DNA of 64,000 nucleotides from Longispora albida DSM 44784 (GCF_000379825.1 NZ_KB903833.1:125022-189021); one strand, 5' to 3'. Counted from the stretch's first letter, positions 1 through 10,475 are shown. The notes: generated by a model not told the origin, from the sequence alone. Translations and numbers: made by a program.

Positions 1-726
1 CGTTTCCAATGCGGACAGTTCCTCGTTGACTTCAATACGAAGCGCTTGGAATGTCCGTTTCGCAGGATGCCCACCCGTCCGGCGGGCCGCGGCCGGAATC
101 GACTCGCGGACCAGCTCGGCCAGGCGGGACGACGAGGTCAGCCGCTCACGGCTCCGCTCGCGCACGATGGCGGCGGCTACCCTGGACGCGAACTTCTCCT
201 CGCCGTAGACCCGGAGGATCCGGGCCAGGTCACCGGCGGAGTATTCGTTGACGATGTCCTCTGCGGTACGGCCCCTGGTCGGGTCCATCCGCATGTCCAG
301 CGGGGCGTCCTGCGCGTAGGCGAAGCCACGGCTGGCCTCGTCGAGCTGCAGTGAGGACACCCCGAGGTCGAAGAGCGCCGCGTCGATCCGCTCGTAGCCG
401 AGCCGGTCGAGCACGCTGGTGAACTCGTCGTAGACCGCGTGCACCGGGCGGAACCGGTCGCCGAAGGGCGCGAGGCGCTCGGCGGAACGACGGTGCGCTT
501 CCGGGTCACGGTCGAGGCCCACGACGGTGAGCTGGGGAAATGCCTGGAGAAGTGCCTCGGTGTGCCCACCGAGCCCGAGAGTGGCGTCCACGCAGACGGC
601 TTCGCGGCCTTCGAGGGACGGGGTCAGGATCCTGAGGATCCGGTCGAGGAGGACGGGCACGTGGGTGCCTCGCGTGTGCTCCACCGCGGCCTCGGCCGGC
701 CGGCGTCGTGGTGCGCGGTCCTTCAT
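1..726 (-). CDS. rsmH: RsmH, 16S rRNA (cytosine-1402-N4)-methyltransferase, C-terminus beyond window
   Basis: Open from an ATG at 726 to the left edge, so about 242 of the family's usual ~310 residues are present. The SAM-binding loop DATLGLGGH lies near residues 47-55, followed by GLDRDPEA (~70), FDLGVSS (~119) and PLDMRMD (~142), all RsmH signatures. The enzyme methylates C1402 in the ribosomal P site. It lies downstream of mraZ on the same strand, the conserved start of the division/cell-wall (dcw) cluster; ftsL and the rest would lie to the left, off the window. A long hairpin sits between mraZ and this start. Identification is firm; only the C-terminus is missing. Confidence 0.95.
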   Translation of the reverse strand, partial: MKDRAPRRRPAEAAVEHTRGTHVPVLLDRILRILTPSLEGREAVCVDATLGLGGHTEALLQAFPQLTVVGLDRDPEAHRRSAERLAPFGDRFRPVHAVYDEFTSVLDRLGYERIDAALFDLGVSSLQLDEASRGFAYAQDAPLDMRMDPTRGRTAEDIVNEYSAGDLARILRVYGEEKFASRVAAAIVRERSRERLTSSSRLAELVRESIPAAARRTGGHPAKRTFQALRIEVNEELSALET

Positions 727-751
727 CTCAACCCCCCTTGTCCTCGGCTCC

Positions 752-805
752 GTGCCGCGAGATTTCCTGGCGCCGGGGAAGTGGCGCCAGGCAATCTCGC
801 GGCAC
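752..805. repeat. Long inverted repeat between mraZ and rsmH
   Basis: Arms 752-774 and 783-805 are 23 nt each and pair at 22 of 23 positions around an 8-nt loop. No T-run follows on either strand. It sits in the mraZ-rsmH intercistronic gap, so the leftward dcw transcript would carry it; it could be a processing, pausing or partial-termination structure. Confidence 0.75.
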
Positions 806-866
806 GGTCACCGCGCCTTCACGGCGTGTGTGACGCGCGCTGGGAAAACTGTGTCCCCGGCTCGCG

Positions 867-1298
867 TCAGAGCCCCCCGGGCAGCACCCCCTCCTCGATG
901 TCGGCGAAATCGTCTTCGCTTTCCTCGAGATAGGACGCCCATGCCGCCGCGTCCCAGATCTCCACCCGGCTGCTCGCCCCGATCACGACCAGATCCCGGT
1001 CGAGCCCCGCGTAGTTACGCAGGTGGACGGGCACTGTGACCCGGCCTTGCTTGTCCGGCACCTCGTCGTGCGCGCTGGCGAAGAACACCCGGCTGTACGC
1101 CCGAGCCGCCTTGTGCGTCATCGGCGTGGTGTGCAGCTGCTCGGCGATCCGCTTGAACTCAGCCATCGGGAACACGTAGAGGCAGTGTTCCTGCCCTTTC
1201 GTGATCACGAGACCTCCCGCGAGCTCATCCCGGAACTTGGCCGGCAGGATCAGCCGGCCCTTCTCGTCCAGGCGCGGGGTGTGCGTGCCGAGGAACAT
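867..1298 (-). CDS. mraZ: MraZ, transcriptional regulator of the dcw cluster
   Basis: 143 residues from ATG 1298, chosen over an upstream in-frame start at 1391 because [16 protein letters not shown] is the canonical MraZ N-terminus and GGGAGG stands just upstream of this ATG. It has two tandem AbrB/SpoVT-like swapped-hairpin domains, including [13 protein letters not shown] in the first half and [16 protein letters not shown] in the second. MraZ proteins bind tandem GTGGAG-type boxes and control their own operon. Three such boxes lie 62 bp upstream of this start. Confidence 0.95.
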   Translation of the reverse strand: MFLGTHTPRLDEKGRLILPAKFRDELAGGLVITKGQEHCLYVFPMAEFKRIAEQLHTTPMTHKAARAYSRVFFASAHDEVPDKQGRVTVPVHLRNYAGLDRDLVVIGASSRVEIWDAAAWASYLEESEDDFADIEEGVLPGGL

Positions 1299-1359
1299 CC
1301 GGCACCTCCCTGCCCCTGGGACGGAGTGACCGGCAGAGCCTCCCAGCCCCGCCAATGCG

Positions 1360-1385
1360 CTCCACTGTACTCCACTTCCCTCCAC
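1360..1385 (-). promoter_or_regulatory. Three tandem MraZ boxes upstream of mraZ
   Basis: On the minus strand GTGGAG occurs at 1380-1385, 1370-1375 and 1360-1365, an exact 10-bp period. This GTGGAG-N4-GTGGAG arrangement is the known actinobacterial MraZ recognition pattern and lies at the expected place, shortly upstream of the mraZ start. Confidence 0.85.
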
Positions 1386-1447
1386 CTGCAACGGCGAAAC
1401 AGCCCACTCCGAACCTGAAAGGCAGGTAAACGCCCAGGTCAGAGGGG

Positions 1448-1463
1448 GTGGAGGGGGGTGGAG
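1448..1463 (+). promoter_or_regulatory. Opposite-strand MraZ-like box pair
   Basis: GTGGAG at 1448-1453 and 1458-1463, the same 10-bp period as the mraZ promoter boxes but on the plus strand, between mraZ and the MFS gene. MraZ binding is inferred only from spacing and identity. Confidence 0.5.
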
Positions 1464-1541
1464 GGCAGAAGGGTTCCGCCGGTTGCGGTCGGCTAATCGA
1501 CAGCGTGTCGCCGCCCGTCAAACCACCATATTGGGGAAATT

Positions 1542-2795
1542 TCAGCTACTGAGGGAGGGCTCCTGAGCGGGTTTGGCGGCGGGGGTGGAGGGATGTGGAG
1601 GGGTGCGGAAGGCCGCTACGCCGGGCACCACGAGTACCACATAGGAAAAGAAGACGATCACTATCGCGGCCCCGATCCCGAGAGCCGGGACGCCGATCAC
1701 GCCGGCCAGCCAGGGGGTGAGCGCGAGGCCGATCGGGTTGAGCACGAAGGTCAGCAGAGTGTCGAGGGAGAACACCCTGCCCTGGAGCTCGGCCGGGAAC
1801 TCCTGCTGCAGGGCCGAGATCCACAGGGCGAAGAAGACGGAGATGCCGGCGGCGCCCAGTACCTGGAAGCCGAGGTATATCCACAGTGGAAGCGGGAGGG
1901 CCAGGCCCAGGCACATCGGGGCGAAGAGCGCCACGGCGTGCATGGCCGACAGGCCGGGCAGTTTCGGCCGGTACCTGAGCATCAGCAGCGAGCCGACGAC
2001 GCTTCCCGCGCCCTGGCAGAACGCGAGCGCCCCGTAGCCCGCCGCCCCGTACCGGTCGAGCGCCACGATCGGCAGCAGCACGGCGATCGGCGCGAATCCC
2101 GCGAGCACCTGTACCGTGCCCTGCCCCATCACCACGGCCACCCACGGCCGGGCCCACACGGCCCTGACGCCGTCGGCGAGCTCGCCGAAGAACTCACGGA
2201 ACGGGTTGGCCCCCGACGGACGCTCCCCGACGCGGGGCAGCCGGATGAACAACAGCGTGACGATGGAGATGGCGAACGTCGCCCCGTCCACCGCGAACGC
2301 CCACTTCGGGCCGACCGTGGCGACCAGCAGGCCTGCGAGCGCGCCGCCGAGCGCGAAGGCGCCCTTGTTGAGCAGGCCCTGCATCGCGTTGGCCTGCCGG
2401 AGCTGTTCGGGCTCGAGGAGCTGGGACAGCGAGGCGCGGAAGGCCGGGAGGTACAGCGCGGAGCCGAGCCCGCCGAGCACCGAGAGGGTACCGAGGACGG
2501 CGAGCGGGGCCTTGCCGGCCAGCAGCACGTAGCCGACGACGACGGACAGCCGGATCGCGTCACCGAGCGCCATGACGAGCGTGCGCGAGTACCGGTCGGC
2601 GATCACCCCGCCGAACAGTGTCGCGACGGCGAAGCCGACCGAGTAGCAGGCCAGGACGAGGCCGAAGGCCGACTTCCCGTAGTGCGCGAGGACCAGGGTC
2701 GCCATCGCGATCGGGGTCATGCCGTCGCCGAGGACGCTCACGGCTTGGCCGAGCCAGAAGGTCATGAACCGCCGATTGGCGAAGAGATCACGCAC
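1542..2795 (-). CDS. MFS transporter, probable efflux pump
   Basis: 417 residues, a normal length for a 12-helix major facilitator. The inter-helix 2-3 signature GGVIADRYSR (motif A) is near residue 60 and hydrophobic helices recur to residue ~390. The N-terminus (FANRRFMTFWLGQAVSVLGDG) and overall pattern match the MFS_3/EntS-like exporter group, which usually exports drugs or siderophores. Substrate is not predictable. The tail after ~395 is Pro/Ala/Ser-rich and cytosolic. The gene is read leftward toward mraZ and is divergent from murT, with about 115 bp between the starts. Confidence 0.85.
   Translation of the reverse strand: MRDLFANRRFMTFWLGQAVSVLGDGMTPIAMATLVLAHYGKSAFGLVLACYSVGFAVATLFGGVIADRYSRTLVMALGDAIRLSVVVGYVLLAGKAPLAVLGTLSVLGGLGSALYLPAFRASLSQLLEPEQLRQANAMQGLLNKGAFALGGALAGLLVATVGPKWAFAVDGATFAISIVTLLFIRLPRVGERPSGANPFREFFGELADGVRAVWARPWVAVVMGQGTVQVLAGFAPIAVLLPIVALDRYGAAGYGALAFCQGAGSVVGSLLMLRYRPKLPGLSAMHAVALFAPMCLGLALPLPLWIYLGFQVLGAAGISVFFALWISALQQEFPAELQGRVFSLDTLLTFVLNPIGLALTPWLAGVIGVPALGIGAAIVIVFFSYVVLVVPGVAAFRTPPHPSTPAAKPAQEPSLSS
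1585..1600 (+). promoter_or_regulatory. Second opposite-strand MraZ-like box pair within the MFS 3' end
   Basis: GTGGAG at 1585-1590 and 1595-1600, again 10 bp apart, within the last codons of the MFS gene (a Pro/Ser/Thr-rich tail). It may be a real extra site or a by-product of the proline codons. Confidence 0.35.
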
Positions 2796-2910
2796 CGTGC
2801 CAGGCTCCGGCGATCCGGCCGGGTACGCAACTGGATTTGCGCGGGGCAGGCGCGCGAGGGGTACAGGGGCAGGCGGAGGCTGGGTTGGCGCGCGCGGCTA
2901 GGCTGGGGCG

Positions 2911-4149
2911 GTGACCGCTGATCTGCCCCTGCGGGCCAAGCTCGCCACCACCCTGCTGAAGAGCGCCGCGGCGCTGTCGAGGGCCACCGGCCGCGGCGAC
3001 GGCTCCGTGATCGGCGGCCGGGTCGGGCTGAAAGTCGAGCCCCAGCTCCTCGCGCTGCTCGCCAGGGGGCGGCAGGTCGCCCTGGTCAGCGGGACGAACG
3101 GGAAGACGACGACCACCCGGTTCGTCGCGGCGGCGATGGGCGTGCTGGGCGAGGTCGCCACGAACAGCTTCGGCGCGAACATGCCGACCGGCCACACCAC
3201 GGCTCTCGCCCAGGCTCCGGCGAAGGCGAAGCTGGCCGTGCTGGAGGTCGACGAGCACTACCTGCGGCACGTCCTGCCCCAGACCCAGCCCAGGGTCGTC
3301 GCCCTGCTCAACCTCTCCCGCGACCAGATGGACCGCGCGATGGAGGTCGGCATGATGGCCGAGACCTGGCGCGGGGTGCTGTCCGGTGTGGACACCCACG
3401 TCGTCGCCAACTGCGACGACCCGATGATCGTGTGGGCGGCCTCGGCCGCGAAGTCCGTGACCTGGGTGGCGGCGGGGCAGCGCTGGCAGGAGGACTCCTT
3501 CGTCTGCCCGAACTGCGGGCGGCACCTCGACCGGCAGGGCGCCGGCTGGGCCTGCCCAGGGTGTGAGCTGCGCCGGCCGGTACCGCAGTGGTCGCTGGAC
3601 GAGGCCGGTGCGGTGATCGCGCCGGACGGGCGGCGGTTCGAGGTCACGCTGCAGCTGCCGGGGCGGGTCAACAAGGCGAACGCCGCGACGGCGCTGGCCG
3701 TGGCCGCCCAGTTCGGCGTCGACCCGGCGCACGCGCTCCCCCGGCTCGCGCAGGTCGCGTCGATCGCCGGGCGGTACGCGACGGTGGTGAAGGACGGGCA
3801 CACCATCCGGCTGCTGCTCGCCAAGAACCCGGCCGGCTGGCTGGAGGCTCTCGACATGGTCGAGCCGGGCTGCCCCGTCCTGCTGGCGATCAACGCGCGG
3901 GACCCCGACGGGCTCGACACGTCCTGGCTGTACGACGTGGACTTCAGCCCGCTGCACGGCCGGCGGGTGCTGGTCTGCGGGGACCGGGCATACGACCTGT
4001 GCGTGCGGCTGGACATCAACGAGGTCGCCTTCGAGCACGTTCCGGACTTCCCGGCCGCGCTGCGTGCGGCCGGGCCGGGGCGGCTGGAGGTCGTCGCCAA
4101 CTACACAGCGTTCCAGGACATCCGAGCGGAGCTTGACCGTGTCAACTGA
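2911..4149 (+). CDS. murT: MurT, lipid II isoglutaminyl synthase, Mur-ligase-like subunit
   Basis: 412 residues from GTG 2911. The ATP loop GTNGKTTTT is at residues 61-69. A four-cysteine zinc ribbon (C199, C202, C215, C218) is inserted in the Mur ligase middle domain, as is typical of MurT. The C-terminal third is the DUF1727 domain (VEPGCPVLLAINARDPDGLDTSWLYD). With GatD it amidates the D-Glu of lipid II stem peptides to D-isoGln in the cytoplasm. Its 3' end overlaps gatD by 11 nt, so translation is probably coupled. Confidence 0.95.
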   Translation: MTADLPLRAKLATTLLKSAAALSRATGRGDGSVIGGRVGLKVEPQLLALLARGRQVALVSGTNGKTTTTRFVAAAMGVLGEVATNSFGANMPTGHTTALAQAPAKAKLAVLEVDEHYLRHVLPQTQPRVVALLNLSRDQMDRAMEVGMMAETWRGVLSGVDTHVVANCDDPMIVWAASAAKSVTWVAAGQRWQEDSFVCPNCGRHLDRQGAGWACPGCELRRPVPQWSLDEAGAVIAPDGRRFEVTLQLPGRVNKANAATALAVAAQFGVDPAHALPRLAQVASIAGRYATVVKDGHTIRLLLAKNPAGWLEALDMVEPGCPVLLAINARDPDGLDTSWLYDVDFSPLHGRRVLVCGDRAYDLCVRLDINEVAFEHVPDFPAALRAAGPGRLEVVANYTAFQDIRAELDRVN

Positions 4150-4843
4150 GGCTATCCGGCTGGTGTGGGTCTACCCGGATCTGCTGTCCACGTACGGCGA
4201 CCGGGGCAACCTGCTCATCCTCGAGCAGCGGGCGCGGCGGCGCGGGCTGGCCGTCGAGGCCATGGGCGTCAACTACGACCAGGCGCTCCCGGAGAGCGGC
4301 GACATCTACCTGCTCGGCGGGGGCGAGGACCGGCCGCAGGTGCTGGCTGCCGAGCGGCTGCGCGCGGACGGTGGCCTGGGCCGGGCCGTGGCGCGGGGCG
4401 CCGCGGTGTTCGCGGTGTGCGCCGGGTACCAGCTGCTGGGGAACTCGTTCTACGGCAACGGTGAGCAGTACGCCGGGCTGGAGCTGGTGGACATGCGGTC
4501 CGACCGGGGCGAGACCCGGGCCGTCGGCGAGCTGTCAGGTGAGGTGACGCCGGAGCTGGGTGTGCCGGCGCTGACCGGCTTCGAGAACCACGGCGGGCGC
4601 ACGCATCTCGGGCCGGGCGTCCGTCCACTCGCGACGGTCACGCACGGGATCGGCAACGACGGGGCGACCGAGGGCGTGTGGTCGGGGCGGATGCTCGGGA
4701 CCTACCTGCACGGGCCGGCGCTGGCACGGAATCCGGCACTGGCCGACTTGCTGCTGTCGTGGATCGTGGGGGCCGCGCTGCCGCCGCTGGCCGACGAGTG
4801 GCCGTCCAAGCTGCGCGGGGAGCGGCTGGCCGCCCTCCGGTAA
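4139..4843 (+). CDS. gatD: GatD, glutaminase subunit of lipid II isoglutaminyl synthase
   Basis: 234 residues from GTG 4139, preceded by GCGGAG; the in-frame ATG at 4064 is deep in murT and rejected. Class I glutamine-amidotransferase (CobB/CobQ-like) fold with the nucleophile Cys94 in AVCAGYQLLG, the same number as in Staphylococcus aureus GatD, and the catalytic His ~191 in YLHGPAL. It hydrolyses glutamine and feeds ammonia to MurT. The overlap with murT supports formation of the MurT-GatD complex. Confidence 0.95.
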   Translation: MSTEAIRLVWVYPDLLSTYGDRGNLLILEQRARRRGLAVEAMGVNYDQALPESGDIYLLGGGEDRPQVLAAERLRADGGLGRAVARGAAVFAVCAGYQLLGNSFYGNGEQYAGLELVDMRSDRGETRAVGELSGEVTPELGVPALTGFENHGGRTHLGPGVRPLATVTHGIGNDGATEGVWSGRMLGTYLHGPALARNPALADLLLSWIVGAALPPLADEWPSKLRGERLAALR

Positions 4844-4903
4844 GGGTTTGAAGATCTTGGTTGAACCCCGGACAGTGAGCGGCCGGCGGGGGACGATCGA
4901 GGT

Positions 4904-5215
4904 ATGAAGACCTACGAGCTGGGCGAGATCATCGCGGAGCGTCAGCTCACCGCCCACCACGCCGACGGCAAGACCTATCCGGTACTGCTCAGGATCGGCA
5001 AACCGGCCCCCGACCCGGCCACGCCGGGCGACTGGTACTGCGCGCACCAGATCAGCGGGGTCGGCGACGGGGAGATCCGGGCGATCTTCGGCGTGGACGC
5101 GCTCCAGGCGCTGACCCTGACGCTCCAGAGCGTGCGGGAACTGCTGGCCCAGGACGCTGCGGCCGAGGGTGTCCAGCTGACGTGGCTGGGGTCGGACGAG
5201 CTGGCGCTGGTGTGA
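4904..5215 (+). CDS. Conserved hypothetical protein, small soluble domain
   Basis: 103 residues starting MKTYELGEII, with a short purine-rich GAGG element ahead of the ATG. It has alternating beta-type segments (YPVLLRIGKPAPDP, WYCAHQISGVGDG) and a C-terminal helix (DALQALTLTLQSVRELL); no signal peptide or membrane segment. The pattern resembles the family I recall as DUF6968, but the name is uncertain and no function is known. It is probably monocistronic: about 60 bp separate it from gatD and it is followed by a gap before the Cys-rich peptide gene. Confidence 0.7.
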   Translation: MKTYELGEIIAERQLTAHHADGKTYPVLLRIGKPAPDPATPGDWYCAHQISGVGDGEIRAIFGVDALQALTLTLQSVRELLAQDAAAEGVQLTWLGSDELALV

Positions 5216-5363
5216 GCTGAGCCTTGCGCTTCGCCGGGGGGCTCCGGGGGCGCTGGCGGGTGCCGGGGGCTGCGATTCCGGTACAAAATTATGGGTTTGG
5301 GGTTTGGTGGGCCTTTCTTGGCCTGCGGCTCGTTGCTGGAGGCTGCCAGGTTGGGCGGAGTGA

Positions 5364-5391
5364 TTGACTTGGGCAACTGTCCACATAGACT
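5364..5391 (+). promoter_or_regulatory. Sigma-70-type promoter of the Cys-rich peptide gene
   Basis: TTGACT at 5364-5369 and TAGACT at 5386-5391 with a 16-bp spacer, near-consensus for an actinobacterial housekeeping promoter. Initiation near 5397 would give a leader of about 25 nt before the ATG at 5422. Confidence 0.7.
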
Positions 5392-5409
5392 TTCATGACT
5401 GTCTATGTG
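5382..5409. promoter_or_regulatory. Perfect palindromic operator over the -10 and start region
   Basis: CACATAGAC (5382-5390) and GTCTATGTG (5401-5409) are perfect 9-bp inverted arms around 10 nt. The left arm overlaps the -10 element and the right arm ends 13 bp before the start codon and directly abuts the Shine-Dalgarno region. The position fits a repressor operator; an RNA hairpin masking the ribosome site is the alternative. Confidence 0.7.
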
Positions 5410-5421
5410 ATGGAGGTTGCC

Positions 5422-5616
5422 ATGCTGGGGAAGCTGACTGACCGGATGCTCGGGCTGCTCGTGCCGAAGGCGCGTGCCGCCGCCGCGTCCTGCTGGGTGG
5501 ACGCGACGAACTGTGAGCGGTGCGCCGGGGCGTACGTACGGAAGGTCACCTGGTACCTGTGCTCGGACGGGTCCGCCTACCGGACCGTCACGGCGTGCCG
5601 GCTCGGCGGCTGCTGA
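5422..5616 (+). CDS. Cysteine-rich small peptide of unknown function
   Basis: 64 residues from ATG 5422; GGAGG seven bases upstream decides this start over the ATG at 5395, which lies inside the palindrome. An N-terminal amphipathic stretch (MLGKLTDRMLGLLVPKARAAAA) precedes a region with six Cys (positions 24, 31, 34, 48, 59, 64), including CERC and a terminal CRLGGC. No lipobox or TM helix. It has its own promoter and operator-like palindrome upstream and a strong terminator downstream. It could be a modified-peptide precursor, a metal-binding protein or a disulfide-rich secreted factor; no maturase gene is adjacent, so none of these is asserted. Confidence 0.7.
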   Translation: MLGKLTDRMLGLLVPKARAAAASCWVDATNCERCAGAYVRKVTWYLCSDGSAYRTVTACRLGGC

Positions 5617-5639
5617 GGTTGCTGAGCACGCAGGGAGAA

Positions 5640-5669
5640 GGGGGTGGCCCGGAAGCCACCCCCTCTTCT
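5640..5669. terminator. Bidirectional terminator between the Cys-rich gene and leuS
   Basis: GGGGGTGGC (5640-5648) pairs perfectly with GCCACCCCC (5655-5663), loop 6 nt, followed by TCTTCT on plus and AGAA-type flank on minus. It serves two convergent genes. Confidence 0.8.
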
Positions 5670-5695
5670 GTGCCCTGCGTCAGGCGTGCCTGGGA

Positions 5696-8494
<2,799 letters not shown>

Positions 8495-8572
8495 CGTCTC
8501 TTTCCGCCTCGTGGGTGTTGGGGTTGGCCTGGTCGGTGCCCGGTCCCCGGGCGGCCCCCGATTCGGGGCATG

Positions 8573-8596
8573 AAAAAACCCCTCACGCAGGAGGGG
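8573..8596 (-). terminator. leuS attenuator terminator
   Basis: On the minus strand CCCCTC (8596-8591), a 6-nt loop, GAGGGG (8584-8579) and then six T (8578-8573). This is a classical intrinsic terminator between the leader peptide and leuS, about 80 bp before the leuS start. Confidence 0.9.
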
Positions 8597-8597
8597 T

Positions 8598-8632
8598 AGC
8601 CGTGCTGTGGAGGACCTCCGGTCAGCACGGCT
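8598..8632 (-). promoter_or_regulatory. Upstream hairpin of the leuS attenuator
   Basis: Ten-bp perfect arms (8623-8632 with 8598-8607), with an inner GGAGG/CCTCC palindrome in the loop (8609-8619). The leader stop codon lies at the base of the left arm. The inner GGAGG could instead pair with CCTCC of the terminator's left arm, giving a mutually exclusive antiterminator. Confidence 0.75.
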
Positions 8633-8660
8633 TGCTAAGGAGCAGGAAGAACCTAGCCAT
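8622..8660 (-). CDS. leuL: Leucine leader peptide [12 protein letters not shown]
   Basis: Twelve codons from ATG 8660 to TGA 8624-8622, with three adjacent Leu codons (CTG CTC CTT, 8645-8637). It ends inside the first hairpin, which precedes a U-tract terminator and then leuS. Ribosome stalling at the Leu codons under leucine starvation would block the first hairpin and favour readthrough into leuS. No Shine-Dalgarno precedes it; the -10 element lies six bases upstream, suggesting a leaderless mRNA that begins at this ATG. Confidence 0.85.
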   Translation of the reverse strand: MARFFLLLSKPC

Positions 8661-8666
8661 GCTGGC

Positions 8667-8672
8667 ATCATA
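8667..8672 (-). promoter_or_regulatory. -10 element of the leuL-leuS transcript
   Basis: TATGAT on the minus strand, six bases before the leader ATG, so initiation would fall on or next to the A of that ATG. No convincing -35 is seen about 17 bp upstream. Confidence 0.6.
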
Positions 8673-8750
8673 ACTGGTATGGGCGCTCGGCGCTCAGACG
8701 CGTGGCGATCTTGGACAAACGGCGACTAATGTGATGGCGAGGACGAACAG

Positions 8751-9371
8751 ATGTCCGAAGACAAGCCAACCCCTACCGACGGAGAGCCCGACATGGCCCT
8801 GGCGATCGACTACCTCAGCGGCGGCATGACGCCCGAGGAGTACGAGGCGCTGCCGGAGGATGGCACACGCCGCGAGCTGATCGACGGAGTTCTGCACGTG
8901 ACCCCGACCCCCAGCATTCCCCACCAGACTTTCGCCGGGCTCCTCATGACCCAGCTTGCGCTGTCAGCACCTGAGGAATACCTCGTCACACAGGCTGTGG
9001 AGATCAAACTCAAGGAAACCCTGAGATACGTTCCCGACCTGCTGGTCGTCACGGCGGACGTCATGGATGCCGCCCGGCCCCCGTGCCGGGTCGCCCCCAG
9101 CCAGGTGATCCTCGCGGCAGAGATCGTTTCCCCGTCCACGACCAGCATGGACCGGATCACGAAACCGGCTCAGTACGCACAGGCAGGGATCCCCTGGTTC
9201 TGGCGGATCGAAACCCGGCCGACCCTGAGGGTCACGGCGCATCAGATCTCAGCGAATGGCGGGGTATACGAACTGGCCGGCGAGTTCAGCACGCGGATCA
9301 AGCTGGAGGATCCCTGGCCGATGGACATTGACCTCCAGCCACTCGCCAGGATGGCCCACCTGATGACCTGA
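8751..9371 (+). CDS. Uma2 family (DUF820) putative restriction-like nuclease
   Basis: 206 residues, preceded by a GAGG element. The Uma2/DUF820 PD-(D/E)XK-like core is visible: RRELIDGVLHV (~45-56), PDLLVVTADV (~95) and EIVSPSTTSMDRITKPAQYAQAGIPWFWRIE (~125-155; the EIVSPST...K element carries the predicted catalytic residues). These proteins are common in cyanobacteria and actinomycetes, often in many copies; the cellular role is unresolved. It is divergent from the leuS leader promoter and convergent with the GNAT gene. Confidence 0.85.
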   Translation: MSEDKPTPTDGEPDMALAIDYLSGGMTPEEYEALPEDGTRRELIDGVLHVTPTPSIPHQTFAGLLMTQLALSAPEEYLVTQAVEIKLKETLRYVPDLLVVTADVMDAARPPCRVAPSQVILAAEIVSPSTTSMDRITKPAQYAQAGIPWFWRIETRPTLRVTAHQISANGGVYELAGEFSTRIKLEDPWPMDIDLQPLARMAHLMT

Positions 9372-9418
9372 CCAGCCAGCGCGGCCAGTAGACACTGCCC
9401 CACGACCAGGGTGGCGAG

Positions 9419-9847
9419 TTACCGCTCCTGGTAGCCGAAGCGGGAGGACGCGGGGCGTTCCATGTACGAGTCGTCGGGCTTGGCGAAGCCGAACTTCCCG
9501 TACAGCCCGTGGGCGTCGGAGGTGTGCAGCATCCAGCGGAAGTTCTTGCCGGGGCCCTCGTCGATCATGGCTCGGACCAGCGCCTCGCCGATCTTGTGGC
9601 CACGGTAGGCGTCCTCGACGTACACGTCGGCGAGGTACGCGAGGGCGAGGCCGTCGGACAGTGCCCGGGCGAAGCCGATCATCCTGCCGTCGGCGAAGGC
9701 CCCCACGACCCGCCAGGCGCCGTCGACGTGGACGTCGAAGTCGGCGCGGGTCCGCCACCGTCCCCAGTAGACATGCTCGGAGAGGTAGGCGTAGGCAGCG
9801 TCCCGGTCGATGCGCGCCGGGTCGTCAGTGATCTCGAAGTCGATCAT
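9419..9847 (-). CDS. GNAT family N-acetyltransferase
   Basis: 142 residues. GNAT core: the beta4-alpha3 acetyl-CoA region LAYLADVYVEDAYRGHKIGEALVRAMI (~70-96) and the C-terminal motif B segment GLYGKFGFAKPDDSYMERP. Substrate unknown. It lies downstream of the GPP34 gene with a 28-bp gap and may be the tail of the amide-utilisation operon transcript or separate. Confidence 0.88.
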   Translation of the reverse strand: MIDFEITDDPARIDRDAAYAYLSEHVYWGRWRTRADFDVHVDGAWRVVGAFADGRMIGFARALSDGLALAYLADVYVEDAYRGHKIGEALVRAMIDEGPGKNFRWMLHTSDAHGLYGKFGFAKPDDSYMERPASSRFGYQER

Positions 9848-9875
9848 CCTGCGAATGTAGCTCGGCCCGGCGGGG

Positions 9876-10469
9876 TCACCGGTAGGCGGACGTGGCGTTG
9901 GAGGCGATGGTGGCCGAGGCTGTCGTGACGATGGTGCGGAGTGCCGGGTGCAGGGCGCCGGCGAGGGCGGAGACGGTTTTCGGTACGCCGTCGAGGAAGG
10001 CCCTGCCCTCGATCTGGAGTACCTGGGCCAGGCAGATCAGCGCCGCGTCGGCCTCGGTCAGCTCGCCGGCGTGGACGGCGTAGCGGAGCCGGGCGCGGAG
10101 GCGGCCCAGGAGTTCGGGGTCGGCCGGTTCTAGCTTGGTCACCGGGACCAGGAGCTTGCGGGTGGTGACGCGGCGGAGCGTGCCGGAGGCGAGGAGGCCG
10201 CCGGAGACCCGGTCCCACGCGTCGGAGCCGATGATCCGCAGCCACTCCCCCAGTGCCGTGTCCGGGGACGTGATCAGCGCACCGAGGACGCTGTCGGCGA
10301 AGGGCCAGCCGGTGGGCTGACGGTCGTAGATGGCCAGCCTGCCGTGCTCGCTCACGCCGATCCGGCCGGAGAGGACCAGGTCGGCGAGCAGTCCCGCACC
10401 GAGGGCGATGCCGAGGTGCGGGACGTGCACGTGCCCGTTGCCGAGGAAGAACAGATCGTCAGCGATCAT
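9876..10469 (-). CDS. GPP34 family (GOLPH3-like) phosphoprotein
   Basis: 197 residues, the usual length of bacterial GPP34 proteins. N-terminal MIADDLFFLG and the helical repeats with LLADLVLSGRI and AVHAGELTEADAALICLAQ fit the family, which in eukaryotes binds PI4P. Many actinomycetes encode several copies with no established function. It starts 7 bp after the acetamidase stop, so it is probably cotranscribed. Confidence 0.85.
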   Translation of the reverse strand: MIADDLFFLGNGHVHVPHLGIALGAGLLADLVLSGRIGVSEHGRLAIYDRQPTGWPFADSVLGALITSPDTALGEWLRIIGSDAWDRVSGGLLASGTLRRVTTRKLLVPVTKLEPADPELLGRLRARLRYAVHAGELTEADAALICLAQVLQIEGRAFLDGVPKTVSALAGALHPALRTIVTTASATIASNATSAYR

Positions 10470-10475
10470 GCAGGA

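Noticed and set aside
5282-5310. Dispersed repeat starting GTACAAA shared with 13517 and 24377
   Set aside because: Similarity is limited to A/T-rich short words; two copies are explained as coding sequence of the AmiC-like and M23 genes.
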